Shown: positions 1 to 8,574, counted from the stretch's first letter. The stretch: DNA of 17,265 nt from Cloacimonetes bacterium UBA5210 (GCA_002412625.1 DHVK01000045.1:1-17265), one strand, 5' to 3'. The notes: a model not told the origin generated them from the sequence alone. Numbers and translations are program-made.

Positions 1-23
1 GAAAGCATTCTGGGCAAACTGCA

Positions 24-51
24 AAACCGGGACCCCTGAAGATCCCGGTTT
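24..51 (-). terminator. Hairpin downstream of the large fibronectin-type gene
   Basis: A perfect 9-bp stem, AAACCGGGA (24-32) with TCCCGGTTT (43-51), and a 10-base loop. It lies 23 bases past the stop codon at 75. On the minus strand the stem is followed by only a short T run (TTTT then GC), so intrinsic termination is possible but not textbook; 3'-end protection is the alternative. Its loop resembles that of the hairpin at 15941-15970. Confidence 0.5.
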
Positions 52-74
52 CATTCCAAGCAATCTGCTGATCT

Positions 75-3000
75 TTATTTCATCAGCATCATCTTGATAT
101 TTTTGGTGTGGTTCTTGGTTTGCACGCGGGCAAAATAGATACCGCTGGCTACTTGTCTATTGTTGAAATCTCTGCCATGCCACTGCATTTGGTGATTTCC
201 GGAGTTCAAGCTCCCTCTGTGCAGGCTTGCCACTTTTTGGCCGCGGATATTGAATATATCCACACTGCAATCCTGTGCGGTCGGCAGGTTGAAAGCGATG
301 TTTACTGAAGGATTGAAGGGATTGGGATATGCTTTCAGGTTGCCGATGGGCACTTGAATCAGATCCTGATTATCCACCACGTAGTTGTAAACAATCAATT
401 GTCCATTGTACACACCTGGTTCCGGGAGGTTGAAGCCGAGCTGTTCTCCGGGCATCAAGCCCTCAATATGTGGAGCAGCATTGTGGAAATGCAGCCTGGC
501 AGTCCAGTTTGTGGGGAAGTTTGTCTTCAGGAAGTCAAAGTAAACCCATCCCGGCTCATCGACCTTCAGGCTGAAGTCAAAAGCCATCTGAGCTTCGTCC
601 GCGCTCAAAAAATCGTTGCGATATTCTTCACTGAGATACTGCTCTTGAAATTCCGGGGAATTACTCTTGTTCAGATACAGAGTCGTGGAGTTGAACAAGC
701 TTTTCTCCGGTGCTTTGGGCAGATCCAGCCGGAAATCATGGCCTTGGGAGGCAATCGGGCTCACGCCAACCACGATGCGATCTTTATCGCTCTGCAGGAC
801 ATTTGTCGTGATCGACCACGTAGGTGCGGGAGGCGTGATGTTGGGCGCTTCAAAGTAGGGATAGAAGTTCAGCACCACATTGTTTGCGGGACTGCTGTAG
901 CTTTTAATATAAAATGCTTCAAAAGGCTGAACCTCGTCTACCAAAACAAAGGTAGAATCTCTGTAAACATAAACCGCCCTGGAGATGAGCCTTTGCGAGA
1001 TCATCTCGCTGAAGCGATAAAGGACTCCGTTGAAGGTGAATCTCAAAGCAGCTATGTTGTAACTCACCAGATGCGGATTGGCCACAAAGTTCCATCCGGA
1101 TTGTAACACGGTATCTGTCTCATTGCGCAATACATCTGCAGTACTGCTGTTAAAGCTATAGTCCCCAGCATTCACAAAGTAACCTTGGCCAAAGACAAAA
1201 AGATCAGTTTCCTGCCAGTCATTTCCCCACACATAGCCCATAGAGCCATCTCCAAACAAGTCATCCATATCAAAACTATGTTGCGGGAAGGGATTGCTCT
1301 TGGTTGCCCAACCCGGCTCGTTGTAAAGCACATTCATGCGGGGCACAAAAGCGAGTGTGTGAGCAGATTCATAGGTCTTGCGCATTCCATCAGTGGCAAC
1401 CAATTCCAAATATACCTTGGTGGCAGGCATATCGATGGTTTGCGGAACCATATAGTTGAAACTGCTGGTTGTAGCTGGGAGGTTTGCAGAAACCATCAGA
1501 GAATCTGCAGCATTTTTTATATATAGGTTCATATGATCGATCAGGAAAGGATTCTGTGCACTCCAGCTGAAGTTCACCTGGCTGCCACCCTGTAGAATTT
1601 GATTTGCCAAAAATCCGTGACTTACAGAAGGCTGCAGATTCCCCCAATAAAGGGTCATGGTCCGATAGTTACTATTGGCTACCGTGAATTGATAGGCTCC
1701 GTTTTGTAGATTGTGCCAGTTTCCGGTGCCGTTGTCATATACATATATCTTTTCAGAACGAACCGCAGTGGGAACGCTAAGAAACAGTGGAACATTGTAC
1801 TGGTCGGATCTCAGACGAACCACCCAGGTCTTCAGTTCGCTATCCGGGTTATAGCCGCCTTTTACTTCTCTGGCCAGATAGGTTCCGTTTTGGCCCCAAT
1901 ATTGTTGATAAAAGGAAGCCCAAACATAGTTTGAAGTCGGGCTGGCTTTGGTCTGATCCCAATATGAATCTTGTCCGTCGCTGGCATAGAAGTTCTGAGA
2001 AAACGAAGCGACATCGCTCAGGGTGCCTGCCTGGTTTGTGATCTGCAAATCGTGGACGATGGCAGGGCTGGCCGGGCGTGGCACATTGTGGATGGATTCC
2101 TGCCCGCTGTTGTTGACGATACCGATGCGATAACTATAGTGATCGCCGTTCTGAACATCCAAATCCCAATACTCATAATTGTACTGCCCCGAGTTCAGCG
2201 CAGAGTTTGTCTCGTGACTATCAATCATTTGCCACTCTGAAATGCTTGTCTTGCGATACACACGGAACCCGGCAAAGCCGGTGGGCGGGTTCGTACCCCA
2301 ACCCAGGCGGACAGACGAGGTCATACCATGGGCAGAGAAGTTGGATACACTGGTGGGTGCCGGAACAGAAGTAACTTCATTGGATAGATCAGAATAATTG
2401 TTGTTCTTATCCAGAGCGCGAATCTTGAAATAGTAGTTGAAGTTGCTGTTCAAGCCTGTTACATCGATCGATTCGCAGGCCTGCGAAGCCAGAAAGGCAT
2501 TGTTTGATCTATCGAATATCTGATAGTTGCCATCAGCAATCGGGCTTGTGGAATACAAGATCTCATAGCTTTCGAAGTCGTAGGCATCACTACGATCCCA
2601 CCCCAAGGTTACATACTGCATGGAGCTGTTGATCAAAGTGAGGTTCGCCGGAACTGGAGGCACCAGCCCGTCATTCATGGTAAACAGATCGTCATATAGG
2701 CTGTTCAGATCGTTAATCCATCTGGCATTGTAGGCCCGGACATTGGTAAACAGGTTATTATAATCCCACTTCCCTTCATCCTCAATCCAGCCGTAGAACC
2801 ATTTGTAGTTGTTCTCGGTTTCTTCATACACATTGGGCAGTTCATCCATTTCGATGTGAAAAAATGGTTCGTAGCTATCGTAGTCGTTCCAGCCATTCAA
2901 GGTATATAGCATTTGCCGATTTAGGGAATATGCCGGCAAACTTATCGCGTCATTTACCGGATATTCAACTTCGCCATCAGAAAACGTGAAATCATGAATA

Positions 3001-3974
3001 CTATAATTTACGGAGTAATACTGGTTTAGATATACATCATCATGAATCCCGATGGTATTCGCGGGAATCATCAGATGGTCGCCTCTGTGGATTAGATCTT
3101 GTTTCATGCTGCTCAAATCGCGAATTGGGAGATTGGGGCATAGCTTATTATATCCTGCAGAAATCTGGTTGTCATTCATGCCCACGTGCCGGTTCCAATC
3201 GTAAGAGTGGACTTGAAAAGAAAACTCTCGCTGTCCGAAATCAGTTCTGATTTTGTCCGCATACTTCTGATATGCGACATTGAAGGGGTGCGCTTCCACG
3301 CGAGTGGGATCTGATAGTGATTTCGCATTAGTATAGCTTCCCACATTGGTCCAGCGTACTTCTCTTCCAGCTCCGGAAATAAGCAAGTAGTTTGCATCCC
3401 AGGTGTTCAGCGCATCATAACCGATAATCGATGTAGGAAAATCATCATTGGGGTGGGGAACTGTCACGATGATTGGTCTTTGTGCACCCGGATTGAATAT
3501 GTAAAGTCCCCAACCATAATGAAATGCTCCGATCTCATCATCGTAAGTATCGATAGTGCCATTATCGTCATAATACATGTCGTTGGGGATCTCACGCAGC
3601 ATATAGTAGGTTCTGCCGCTATCGGTATCATTAAACTCCACAACCTGGTAGGGGAATCCGGCAGCATCAACCGCATCTTGAGCAGCTCCAAGCATGCCCA
3701 ACAGAAATAAATCGACGATGTTTCCCCATTGGGTGAGCTCTGTGGCACTTGGTATCCGGTAGTTCCCAAAACCGTTTGTCTGTCTGTCGTAAGGGGCGTG
3801 AAGATTATAATTTGGAATAGCAATGCCTTCCGCGACATGCGAGAGCCAGTTATCATAAGCACAATTTGGCTCACTGCGGATGAGGAAATTTTCCAGCGAG
3901 GCTGTCTCAGTTAAATAGGCTGATAGCGATAGCAGGATGGAAAGCATCCCGATGAAGAGCAGGGCTTTTTTCAT
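75..3974 (-). CDS. Large secreted protein: unidentified N-terminal domain, two fibronectin III domains, T9SS type A sorting domain
   Basis: A 1299-residue surface or secreted protein. The start at 3974 is chosen because AGGAGA lies five bases upstream and the protein then opens with a signal peptide (MKKALLFIGMLSILLSLSA); an in-frame ATG at 3995 has no ribosome site. Residues about 25-435 form an unidentified, Tyr/Asp/Asn-rich domain with a VPHPNDDFP stretch (171-180) and a QVHSYDW stretch (254-260), which look like possible metal or active-site residues. Two fibronectin type III domains follow (about 438-537 and 541-640), then beta-rich regions including a 'GWNFVANP' segment (960-967). Residues 1213-1299 are a T9SS type A/FlgD-Ig-like sorting domain (YPNPFNPS, GQKV, SGIYFARV, terminal lysine). 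In known T9SS systems this tail directs export across the outer membrane and is then removed. The gene has its own upstream region and a hairpin after the stop. Secretion is confident; the enzymatic role is unknown. Confidence 0.9.
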   Translation of the reverse strand: MKKALLFIGMLSILLSLSAYLTETASLENFLIRSEPNCAYDNWLSHVAEGIAIPNYNLHAPYDRQTNGFGNYRIPSATELTQWGNIVDLFLLGMLGAAQDAVDAAGFPYQVVEFNDTDSGRTYYMLREIPNDMYYDDNGTIDTYDDEIGAFHYGWGLYIFNPGAQRPIIVTVPHPNDDFPTSIIGYDALNTWDANYLLISGAGREVRWTNVGSYTNAKSLSDPTRVEAHPFNVAYQKYADKIRTDFGQREFSFQVHSYDWNRHVGMNDNQISAGYNKLCPNLPIRDLSSMKQDLIHRGDHLMIPANTIGIHDDVYLNQYYSVNYSIHDFTFSDGEVEYPVNDAISLPAYSLNRQMLYTLNGWNDYDSYEPFFHIEMDELPNVYEETENNYKWFYGWIEDEGKWDYNNLFTNVRAYNARWINDLNSLYDDLFTMNDGLVPPVPANLTLINSSMQYVTLGWDRSDAYDFESYEILYSTSPIADGNYQIFDRSNNAFLASQACESIDVTGLNSNFNYYFKIRALDKNNNYSDLSNEVTSVPAPTSVSNFSAHGMTSSVRLGWGTNPPTGFAGFRVYRKTSISEWQMIDSHETNSALNSGQYNYEYWDLDVQNGDHYSYRIGIVNNSGQESIHNVPRPASPAIVHDLQITNQAGTLSDVASFSQNFYASDGQDSYWDQTKASPTSNYVWASFYQQYWGQNGTYLAREVKGGYNPDSELKTWVVRLRSDQYNVPLFLSVPTAVRSEKIYVYDNGTGNWHNLQNGAYQFTVANSNYRTMTLYWGNLQPSVSHGFLANQILQGGSQVNFSWSAQNPFLIDHMNLYIKNAADSLMVSANLPATTSSFNYMVPQTIDMPATKVYLELVATDGMRKTYESAHTLAFVPRMNVLYNEPGWATKSNPFPQHSFDMDDLFGDGSMGYVWGNDWQETDLFVFGQGYFVNAGDYSFNSSTADVLRNETDTVLQSGWNFVANPHLVSYNIAALRFTFNGVLYRFSEMISQRLISRAVYVYRDSTFVLVDEVQPFEAFYIKSYSSPANNVVLNFYPYFEAPNITPPAPTWSITTNVLQSDKDRIVVGVSPIASQGHDFRLDLPKAPEKSLFNSTTLYLNKSNSPEFQEQYLSEEYRNDFLSADEAQMAFDFSLKVDEPGWVYFDFLKTNFPTNWTARLHFHNAAPHIEGLMPGEQLGFNLPEPGVYNGQLIVYNYVVDNQDLIQVPIGNLKAYPNPFNPSVNIAFNLPTAQDCSVDIFNIRGQKVASLHRGSLNSGNHQMQWHGRDFNNRQVASGIYFARVQTKNHTKNIKMMLMK

Positions 3975-4293
3975 GGATTCTCCTATTGTATGCATTATTA
4001 ATATCTAATGAATATCCTTATGGTCGCCACTGTCGTGGCTTTATACTATTAAGTCAAGCACAATTTGTTCCGATTTTCATTTCCACCCTCGGTCTTTTAC
4101 TAACTATCCTCATTTCAAACTATTCTCAACCTGTCATTATGCTATCTCCATGCGAGGATAACAGCTTCAAATCAGCTTGAATGTAGCCCTACCCAATCTG
4201 CTTCTTCGGGGAGAGACTCATTCCGCACCAGGGTGTTTCTGCCAAAATTGACCCAATGCCTGGGTTTGGAAAACACTTCGTCCCATAGAAACG
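3975..4293. other. Non-coding region upstream of the fibronectin-type gene
   Basis: About 320 bases between the TPR-gene terminator and the start at 3974, holding no credible gene on either strand. It must contain the promoter and leader of the downstream gene, but no hexamer pair with normal spacing stands out: TTGACT and TATAAA (minus strand, about 4037-4057) are only six bases apart. Visible structures are a compound stem at 4233-4276 and a small hairpin GCCAC-TGTC-GTGGC at 4026-4039. The 7-mer ACCCAAT occurs at 4191 and again exactly 60 bases later at 4251. Confidence 0.6.
4233..4276 (-). other. Compound stem-loop in the upstream region (possible structured leader RNA)
   Basis: Three nested perfect arms: GTGTTT (4233-4238) with AAACAC (4271-4276), CCAAA (4242-4246) with TTTGG (4265-4269), and CCCA (4252-4255) with TGGG (4261-4264). 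They close on a five-base loop (ATGCC) with a five-base bulge between the inner two arms. That is fifteen base pairs in 44 bases. There is no T tract on either side, so it does not look like a terminator. It could be RNA structure or a protein-binding site; which strand matters is not shown by the sequence. Confidence 0.4.
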
Positions 4294-4319
4294 AAAAGCC
4301 ACTCCGCAGAGTGGCTTTT
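4294..4319 (-). terminator. Intrinsic terminator after the TPR lipoprotein gene
   Basis: A perfect 11-bp stem, AAAAGCCACTC (4294-4304) with GAGTGGCTTTT (4309-4319), closed by the four-base loop CGCA. The arms carry an A tract and a T tract, so the element has terminator form in both directions. It starts 22 bases after the stop codon at 4342 and is the strongest terminator in the window, marking the likely end of the long gene run from the right. Confidence 0.88.
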
Positions 4320-4341
4320 CTTTATAGAGGGATCTTTAGAA

Positions 4342-6000
4342 TCAGTATCCCGCTGTTTGGGATATCAGATTGCTAAGAGAGCTGAGTTTGCCCTGAATCT
4401 CGCGCAAAATCTCGGGTTCCGAGCTCAGAGTTCTGGCGGTAGTCAAATGCGATACGGCAGTGCGGAAATGGTTGTTCGCGGCAGCTTTGGCAGCATCACG
4501 GTCTCTGGAGAGTGTGGTTGCCTGACGTCCGACAGCTGCTGCAGCGCGCCTTTCAAGATCCACAAAGCGGTTGTATTCGTTTGTACCTTTGCTTTGGCTA
4601 ACGGTAGCCAGGATCAGGTAAGGTTGATACAAGCCGGGATCTCTCTGGATGGTGGCATTAGCATTTGTCTCGGCTGCATTGTTGTTTCCTTGGGCGAGAT
4701 AGATGCTGGCCAGGTTGAGATAGGGCATCGCGTTGTTCGGACTAATGCGGATCAGCTGGTTCATCGTCTCAATTGCTTTGGCATTCATAGCATCTTTAGT
4801 TGCCTGATCGGTGGCTTCTGTTGCCTGATTGCGGTATAGGCTCACCACGTTCAGATAGGCATTCACATTGTTGGGATTCGCACGGATCAGTCCTTCATAT
4901 CTGGCGATGGCATCTGCCATGCGTCCGCTGCGTTGATAAGAAACAGCCAAGCGTCTGGAGATCAGATCATTTTCCGGGAAGCTATCGTACGCGCTTTCCA
5001 GGTATGGCAAAGCGTCAGCATAGCGTTCCTGATCAAAGAGCAAGAAAGCAAGTCTGGTCTTCACAATAGGGCTTTCTTCGTCCAGAGCAAGAGCGCTGTT
5101 GAAAGCGGCTTCCGCTTTGGTCATTTCTCCCGCTTCGGCATAGAGGTTACCGATTACCAACCACAGCTCTTCATCGTCATTCATGTCTGCGATGCGTTCC
5201 ATGGTGGCGATGCGCTTCATGTTATCTCCGGTCTTTTCATACATTTCGTTCATCATCACCAAAGTCTGGTAGCTTTCGGGATTCAGTTCGAGAACTTTGT
5301 TGAAACTGGTTTCGGCAAGAGCGTATCTTTCGGTTCTAAAATATGTGGCGCCCAAATAGTAATATGCATCCACATTCTCCGGATCCAGGCCGATCGCGGT
5401 CTGTAACTGCTTCTCAGCTTCGGCATAGTTGGCACCGGCATAGAAGTTTGTCGCAAGGTTGAAGATTCTGTCAACTTCGGTAGAGATGAAGCTGTCTATA
5501 GCGCCCATCAAAGATTCATCAAGCTGTTTCCAGCGCTGATTTTTCAAGTTCGAAATGTTGAAGTTAAGCTGACGCAGCTCATTGGTCCGAGCACTGAAGA
5601 GCCTCAAATTCATGGCAAAAAGGTCGGATCGTAAAGAAGCGATGTTTCCCAGAATTAACAAATTTGCATTTGTGGCTTGAGCAACTTCCAGCATTTCATC
5701 CAGATCAATATCATCCACGTCCGGAAACCGGAAATCGTTGTATTCCCTGGCTACTTCTTCCAAATCCATCAGTTCATACTGCGGATACTCTGAGAAGACA
5801 TATTCCAGATCACGAACGGTGAGAATTTTACGGACGTTTCTGCTTCTTGCATCCATGGTTTTAAGTGGCAGAAAAGCTACCTTGGTTACCAAACCGGTAT
5901 ACTCTTCCTTAGCTTCGGTAGGTTGAGGCATGCCAGTATTTACCGAACAAGCTGAAATCAGCAAGAGGGCAACCATGGCAATCAGCAACAATCTGTTCAT
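4342..6000 (-). CDS. TPR-repeat lipoprotein with an N-terminal TolB/CsgG-like domain
   Basis: A 552-residue predicted lipoprotein. The start at 6000 has GGAGG five bases upstream and gives a classic lipoprotein signal (residues 1-17) with lipobox ISAC, Cys18 being the lipidated residue; a longer in-frame start at 6069 would bury this signal. Residues about 35-175 have the pattern of a TolB-N/CsgG-like fold ('VAFLPLK', then 'NANLLILGNI'). From about 176 to 465 run tetratricopeptide repeats, with helix pairs such as FYAGANYAEAEKQLQ and YFRTERYALAETSF and 'LDPENV'/'LNPES' turns. The C-terminus (about 480-550) is Ala/Arg-rich and helical. TPR lipoproteins usually scaffold envelope protein complexes; the partner is unknown here. 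The gene follows birA after 65 bases and ends at a strong terminator. Confidence 0.9.
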   Translation of the reverse strand: MNRLLLIAMVALLLISACSVNTGMPQPTEAKEEYTGLVTKVAFLPLKTMDARSRNVRKILTVRDLEYVFSEYPQYELMDLEEVAREYNDFRFPDVDDIDLDEMLEVAQATNANLLILGNIASLRSDLFAMNLRLFSARTNELRQLNFNISNLKNQRWKQLDESLMGAIDSFISTEVDRIFNLATNFYAGANYAEAEKQLQTAIGLDPENVDAYYYLGATYFRTERYALAETSFNKVLELNPESYQTLVMMNEMYEKTGDNMKRIATMERIADMNDDEELWLVIGNLYAEAGEMTKAEAAFNSALALDEESPIVKTRLAFLLFDQERYADALPYLESAYDSFPENDLISRRLAVSYQRSGRMADAIARYEGLIRANPNNVNAYLNVVSLYRNQATEATDQATKDAMNAKAIETMNQLIRISPNNAMPYLNLASIYLAQGNNNAAETNANATIQRDPGLYQPYLILATVSQSKGTNEYNRFVDLERRAAAAVGRQATTLSRDRDAAKAAANNHFRTAVSHLTTARTLSSEPEILREIQGKLSSLSNLISQTAGY

Positions 6001-6065
6001 TAGATCCTCCAGGGTATGTATAATCAATTCTTGTCTTTTACAAAGATTTGGGATTGCTCTATCTG

Positions 6066-6785
6066 TCAAGAAAAAGCTTTGATACTGAGGATAGACCCGG
6101 TGTTTAGATTTAGGATCTCGCCCATTCTCTTTCTTACGATCAAGGCTCCTTTTAAATCAATACCAAGGATTTCTGCCTCGAAGGGAGTAGTTCCGACGTC
6201 GATGGTGGCGATGCAGTTTTTACCAAAAAGATGCTCATTGCAATATGTGATGTAGGTGATTTCATGCGATAGCAAGCGCAAGTTCTTTTCCACCGCGTTG
6301 ATCAGGGCATAGCAAAGCTGTTCGTTGGATATCTCAACGCCTAGAATGCTCTTCAAGCTAATGGCACCAAACTTTCCGAGTTCAGCATCGATCTCATTGT
6401 TGGTATTTAGCCCGATCCCGATCGTATATGAGCCGGGATGGCTTTTACAGAGCAGACCACCCAGTTTCTTGCCGTCATAAATGATATCATTGGTCCATTT
6501 GATCTGGAGCTTATCACTTAGCGGCGAAAACAAGCGGCATAGCTCCCGATGCACGCAATAACCAGTGTAAAGACCAAATGAGGCAACAAATCCGCTATGC
6601 TTGATATCAAAGGTAAACCACAGTCCGCCTTTGGGGGAAAGCCAGATATGCCCGTCTCTGCCCACCCCGTCGTCCTGAGCTCCGGTACGAACCGATATCC
6701 GGCCGCTGTGAAACTCACGCAGACGCTGATACTCAAGCATTGTGCTGTCCAGCACATCATAGTAGAAGTAACTTCTTTCTCTCAT
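6066..6785 (-). CDS. birA: Biotin--[acetyl-CoA-carboxylase] ligase, catalytic domain only
   Basis: A 239-residue biotin protein ligase, which makes biotinyl-AMP and attaches biotin to a lysine on carboxylase carrier proteins in the cytoplasm. Family landmarks in order: DST (13-15), the nucleotide/biotin loop GVGRDGHIW (40-48), KWTND (96-100), KKLGGLL (106-112) with the expected catalytic lysine at 107, GIGLNTN (123-129), and a small SH3-like C-terminal domain (about 190-235). There is no N-terminal helix-turn-helix, so it is a monofunctional ligase rather than an E. coli-type repressor. The biotin loop departs from the usual GRGRxGR: the first Arg is Val and the last is His, while the Arg corresponding to E. 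coli Arg118 is kept. The start overlaps the queA stop as ATGA, so translation is probably coupled. Confidence 0.93.
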   Translation of the reverse strand: MRERSYFYYDVLDSTMLEYQRLREFHSGRISVRTGAQDDGVGRDGHIWLSPKGGLWFTFDIKHSGFVASFGLYTGYCVHRELCRLFSPLSDKLQIKWTNDIIYDGKKLGGLLCKSHPGSYTIGIGLNTNNEIDAELGKFGAISLKSILGVEISNEQLCYALINAVEKNLRLLSHEITYITYCNEHLFGKNCIATIDVGTTPFEAEILGIDLKGALIVRKRMGEILNLNTGSILSIKAFS

Positions 6786-7825
6786 AATTCTATATACATG
6801 GCATCGCCGTAACTAAAAAACCTGTAGCGTTCTGAAACCCCGATCCGATATGCTTCACGCACAAACTCATAGCCGGCAAAGGCTGAAATCATCATCAGAA
6901 GTGTGGATTCCGGTAAATGGAAGTTTGTTATCATCGCGTCCGGCACATTAAACTCGTACCCGGGATAAATAAAGATATCCGTCCAGCGGTTTCCGGATTG
7001 CAGCTTGCCATGCTCCCAAAAGCTCTCCAAACTGCGTACGGATGTCGTTCCCACGGCTATCACCCGGCGTCCGTCAGCTTTTGCGCGGTTTACTGCCTCG
7101 GCCGTGGTAATGGGTATCTCTACACACTCGCTGTGCATCACGTGTTCGGTTATGTCTTCTGTCTTGACCGGGCGAAAAGTGCCAATGCCCACATGCAGAG
7201 TCAGCTCTGCAATTTGCACGTCCATCGCTTTTAGCTGATTCATGAGTTCTGTGCTAAAATGCAGACCTGCGGTCGGAGCTGCCACCGAACCGGGCGTCAG
7301 AGCATAGACTGTTTGGTAGCGCTCGCGGTCGCTTGTCTCATCGGGGCGCTCGATGTATGGAGGGAGCGGGATGTGCCCAGTTCTCTCGATCTCCTGCCAA
7401 AAATCGCCCTGATACTCCAGACGGATGCAAAAAACTCCATCTTCATTATTGGGCATGACCAGGCCCCTGAGATTATCTGAAAATGTGATGTATTGCTCTT
7501 CTTTAATCCGCTTTGCAGGTTGTAGCAGGCATTTCCAGGCATTGGGGGCAGATGTGGGATGAAGGAGCAATACCTCGATCTTGGTTCCGTTATCCTTTTT
7601 GCCCAGCAATCGCGCGGGAAACACCTTGCTGTTGTTCAAAACCAGCAAATCTCCGGCCTTCAATAGCCGTGGCAGGTCATTGAACGCAAGGTGCGAGATG
7701 CTCTGCGTGCTGCAGCTAAGATGCATCAAGCGAGATTGACCTCGATGTTTCATGGGATACTGCGCAATGAGATCCTGAGGCAGATCGTAATTGTAGGATC
7801 GTTTGGAAAGCATATTCGGCATCAT
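6782..7825 (-). CDS. queA: S-adenosylmethionine:tRNA ribosyltransferase-isomerase
   Basis: A 347-residue QueA of normal family length. It transfers and isomerises the ribosyl group of S-adenosylmethionine onto 7-aminomethyl-7-deazaguanine at tRNA position 34, giving epoxyqueuosine. Signatures seen: YDLPQDLIAQYP (13-24), FPARLLG (69-75), PGSVAAPTAGLHF (178-190), HVGIGTFRPV (211-220), MHSECVEI (230-237), VGTTSVRSLES (258-268) and the C-terminal PDAMITNFHLPESTLLMM (295-312). The start at 7825 overlaps the preceding stop as ATGA; an adjacent ATG at 7822 is equally possible, and no strong ribosome site is visible, which fits translational coupling. No other queuosine gene is present in the window. 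Confidence 0.96.
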   Translation of the reverse strand: MMPNMLSKRSYNYDLPQDLIAQYPMKHRGQSRLMHLSCSTQSISHLAFNDLPRLLKAGDLLVLNNSKVFPARLLGKKDNGTKIEVLLLHPTSAPNAWKCLLQPAKRIKEEQYITFSDNLRGLVMPNNEDGVFCIRLEYQGDFWQEIERTGHIPLPPYIERPDETSDRERYQTVYALTPGSVAAPTAGLHFSTELMNQLKAMDVQIAELTLHVGIGTFRPVKTEDITEHVMHSECVEIPITTAEAVNRAKADGRRVIAVGTTSVRSLESFWEHGKLQSGNRWTDIFIYPGYEFNVPDAMITNFHLPESTLLMMISAFAGYEFVREAYRIGVSERYRFFSYGDAMYIEL

Positions 7826-8574
7826 TTCAGTTTCAAAGGAACCTTTTGGGCACTGACCAGGGAAGCGGTGAAAGAACCAAAACTCACCTTGCTCTCCAGC
7901 TTGACCGGGATCTTATAGTTGTCATTTGTGACCCATATATAGATGCTGCCGGTTTGCTTGAAGAGCGCTTCTCCCCTCAGCTCCGGTTCTATCACCAAAC
8001 ACTCGACGTTGCCAAAAATGGTGTTTACCATCTCTTTACGATGCACGATTACTTCGGTGGGCATGTTTCTGCCATCGGCAGTGATATTCACCATCACGCT
8101 TTTTCCCACTTGCAAGGGCTGCTCACGAACATAGTAGAACGCGCTGAGGATATCCTGTGCGTCCATCGGCATATCCATCTCGCTATTCTCAAACCGGCCT
8201 TCTTTGAATGCCCAGCGCTGATATGTAGTGCGACGGCGGGCGTGATTGAAGATATGCACTCTGTGCTGGCGATACTTACCTTCCTGCAGATTCTTGGAAA
8301 ACTTGTAGGGCAAAAGGGATTCTTTATCCCACCAGGATTCCACGCGATCCCGCACCCGGAAAAACTTGTCGAAAAAACTGTGGGTTCGGGCATTGGTTGT
8401 CAGATACCAGACGGGGGTTCCCTGATACACGGATGTTCTGGCTTCCAGAGTCGCTTCAGCAGCATTAACAATGCCATATTTAACGTTGAATGTAAGCTTC
8501 TCGCCGTCCATAAATACCGCGGCACTCAAGCTGAGCGCGCCGAGCAGGATTACTATTAATATATATCGTTTCAT
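7822..8574 (-). CDS. DUF3108 domain-containing periplasmic protein
   Basis: A 250-residue exported protein. The start at 8574 is preferred because GGAGG sits six bases upstream, the ATG overlaps the previous stop as ATGA, and the product opens with a signal peptide (MKRYILIVILLGALSLSAA, cleavage near residue 19-20). The mature part matches DUF3108: 'GEKLTFNVKYGIVNA' (24-38), a conserved R.RD.VESWWDKE segment, 'NLQEGKYRQH', 'DAQDILSAFYYVR' and a beta-rich C-terminus with 'GSIYIWVTNDNYKIPVKL'. The family is thought to form periplasmic or outer-membrane-associated beta structures; its biochemical role is not established. It sits between an SDR and queA with overlaps on both sides, so it belongs to the operon, but the context gives no specific function. 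Confidence 0.88.
   Translation of the reverse strand: MKRYILIVILLGALSLSAAVFMDGEKLTFNVKYGIVNAAEATLEARTSVYQGTPVWYLTTNARTHSFFDKFFRVRDRVESWWDKESLLPYKFSKNLQEGKYRQHRVHIFNHARRRTTYQRWAFKEGRFENSEMDMPMDAQDILSAFYYVREQPLQVGKSVMVNITADGRNMPTEVIVHRKEMVNTIFGNVECLVIEPELRGEALFKQTGSIYIWVTNDNYKIPVKLESKVSFGSFTASLVSAQKVPLKLK

Noticed and set aside
354..1106. 250-residue open frame on the plus strand
   Set aside because: It lies wholly inside the secreted fibronectin-type gene in antisense, has no ribosome site and shows no recognisable domain, while the minus-strand frame has a signal peptide and a T9SS tail.
3975..3995. Upstream ATG at 3995 as start of the fibronectin-type gene
   Set aside because: It would put seven residues before the signal peptide and has no ribosome site, whereas AGGAGA is well placed for the ATG at 3974.
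4037..4057. TTGACT and TATAAA on the minus strand upstream of the fibronectin-type gene
   Set aside because: The two hexamers are separated by only six bases, far too close for a sigma-70-type promoter, and no partner at 16-18 bases was found for either.
4166..4181. Inverted repeat TTCAA-N6-TTGAA as a possible operator
   Set aside because: Five-base arms in AT-rich sequence are expected by chance, and no second copy was found near a promoter.
6017..6044. Possible promoter for the TPR gene (TTTGTA, 16 bases, TATACA)
   Set aside because: The -35 match is poor, and transcription would begin at about the ribosome-binding site, leaving almost no leader; read-through from birA is simpler.
7846..8559. 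237-residue open frame on the plus strand
   Set aside because: Antisense shadow of the DUF3108 gene; its Cys/His-rich composition is typical of reverse-complement translation, and no start signal is present.
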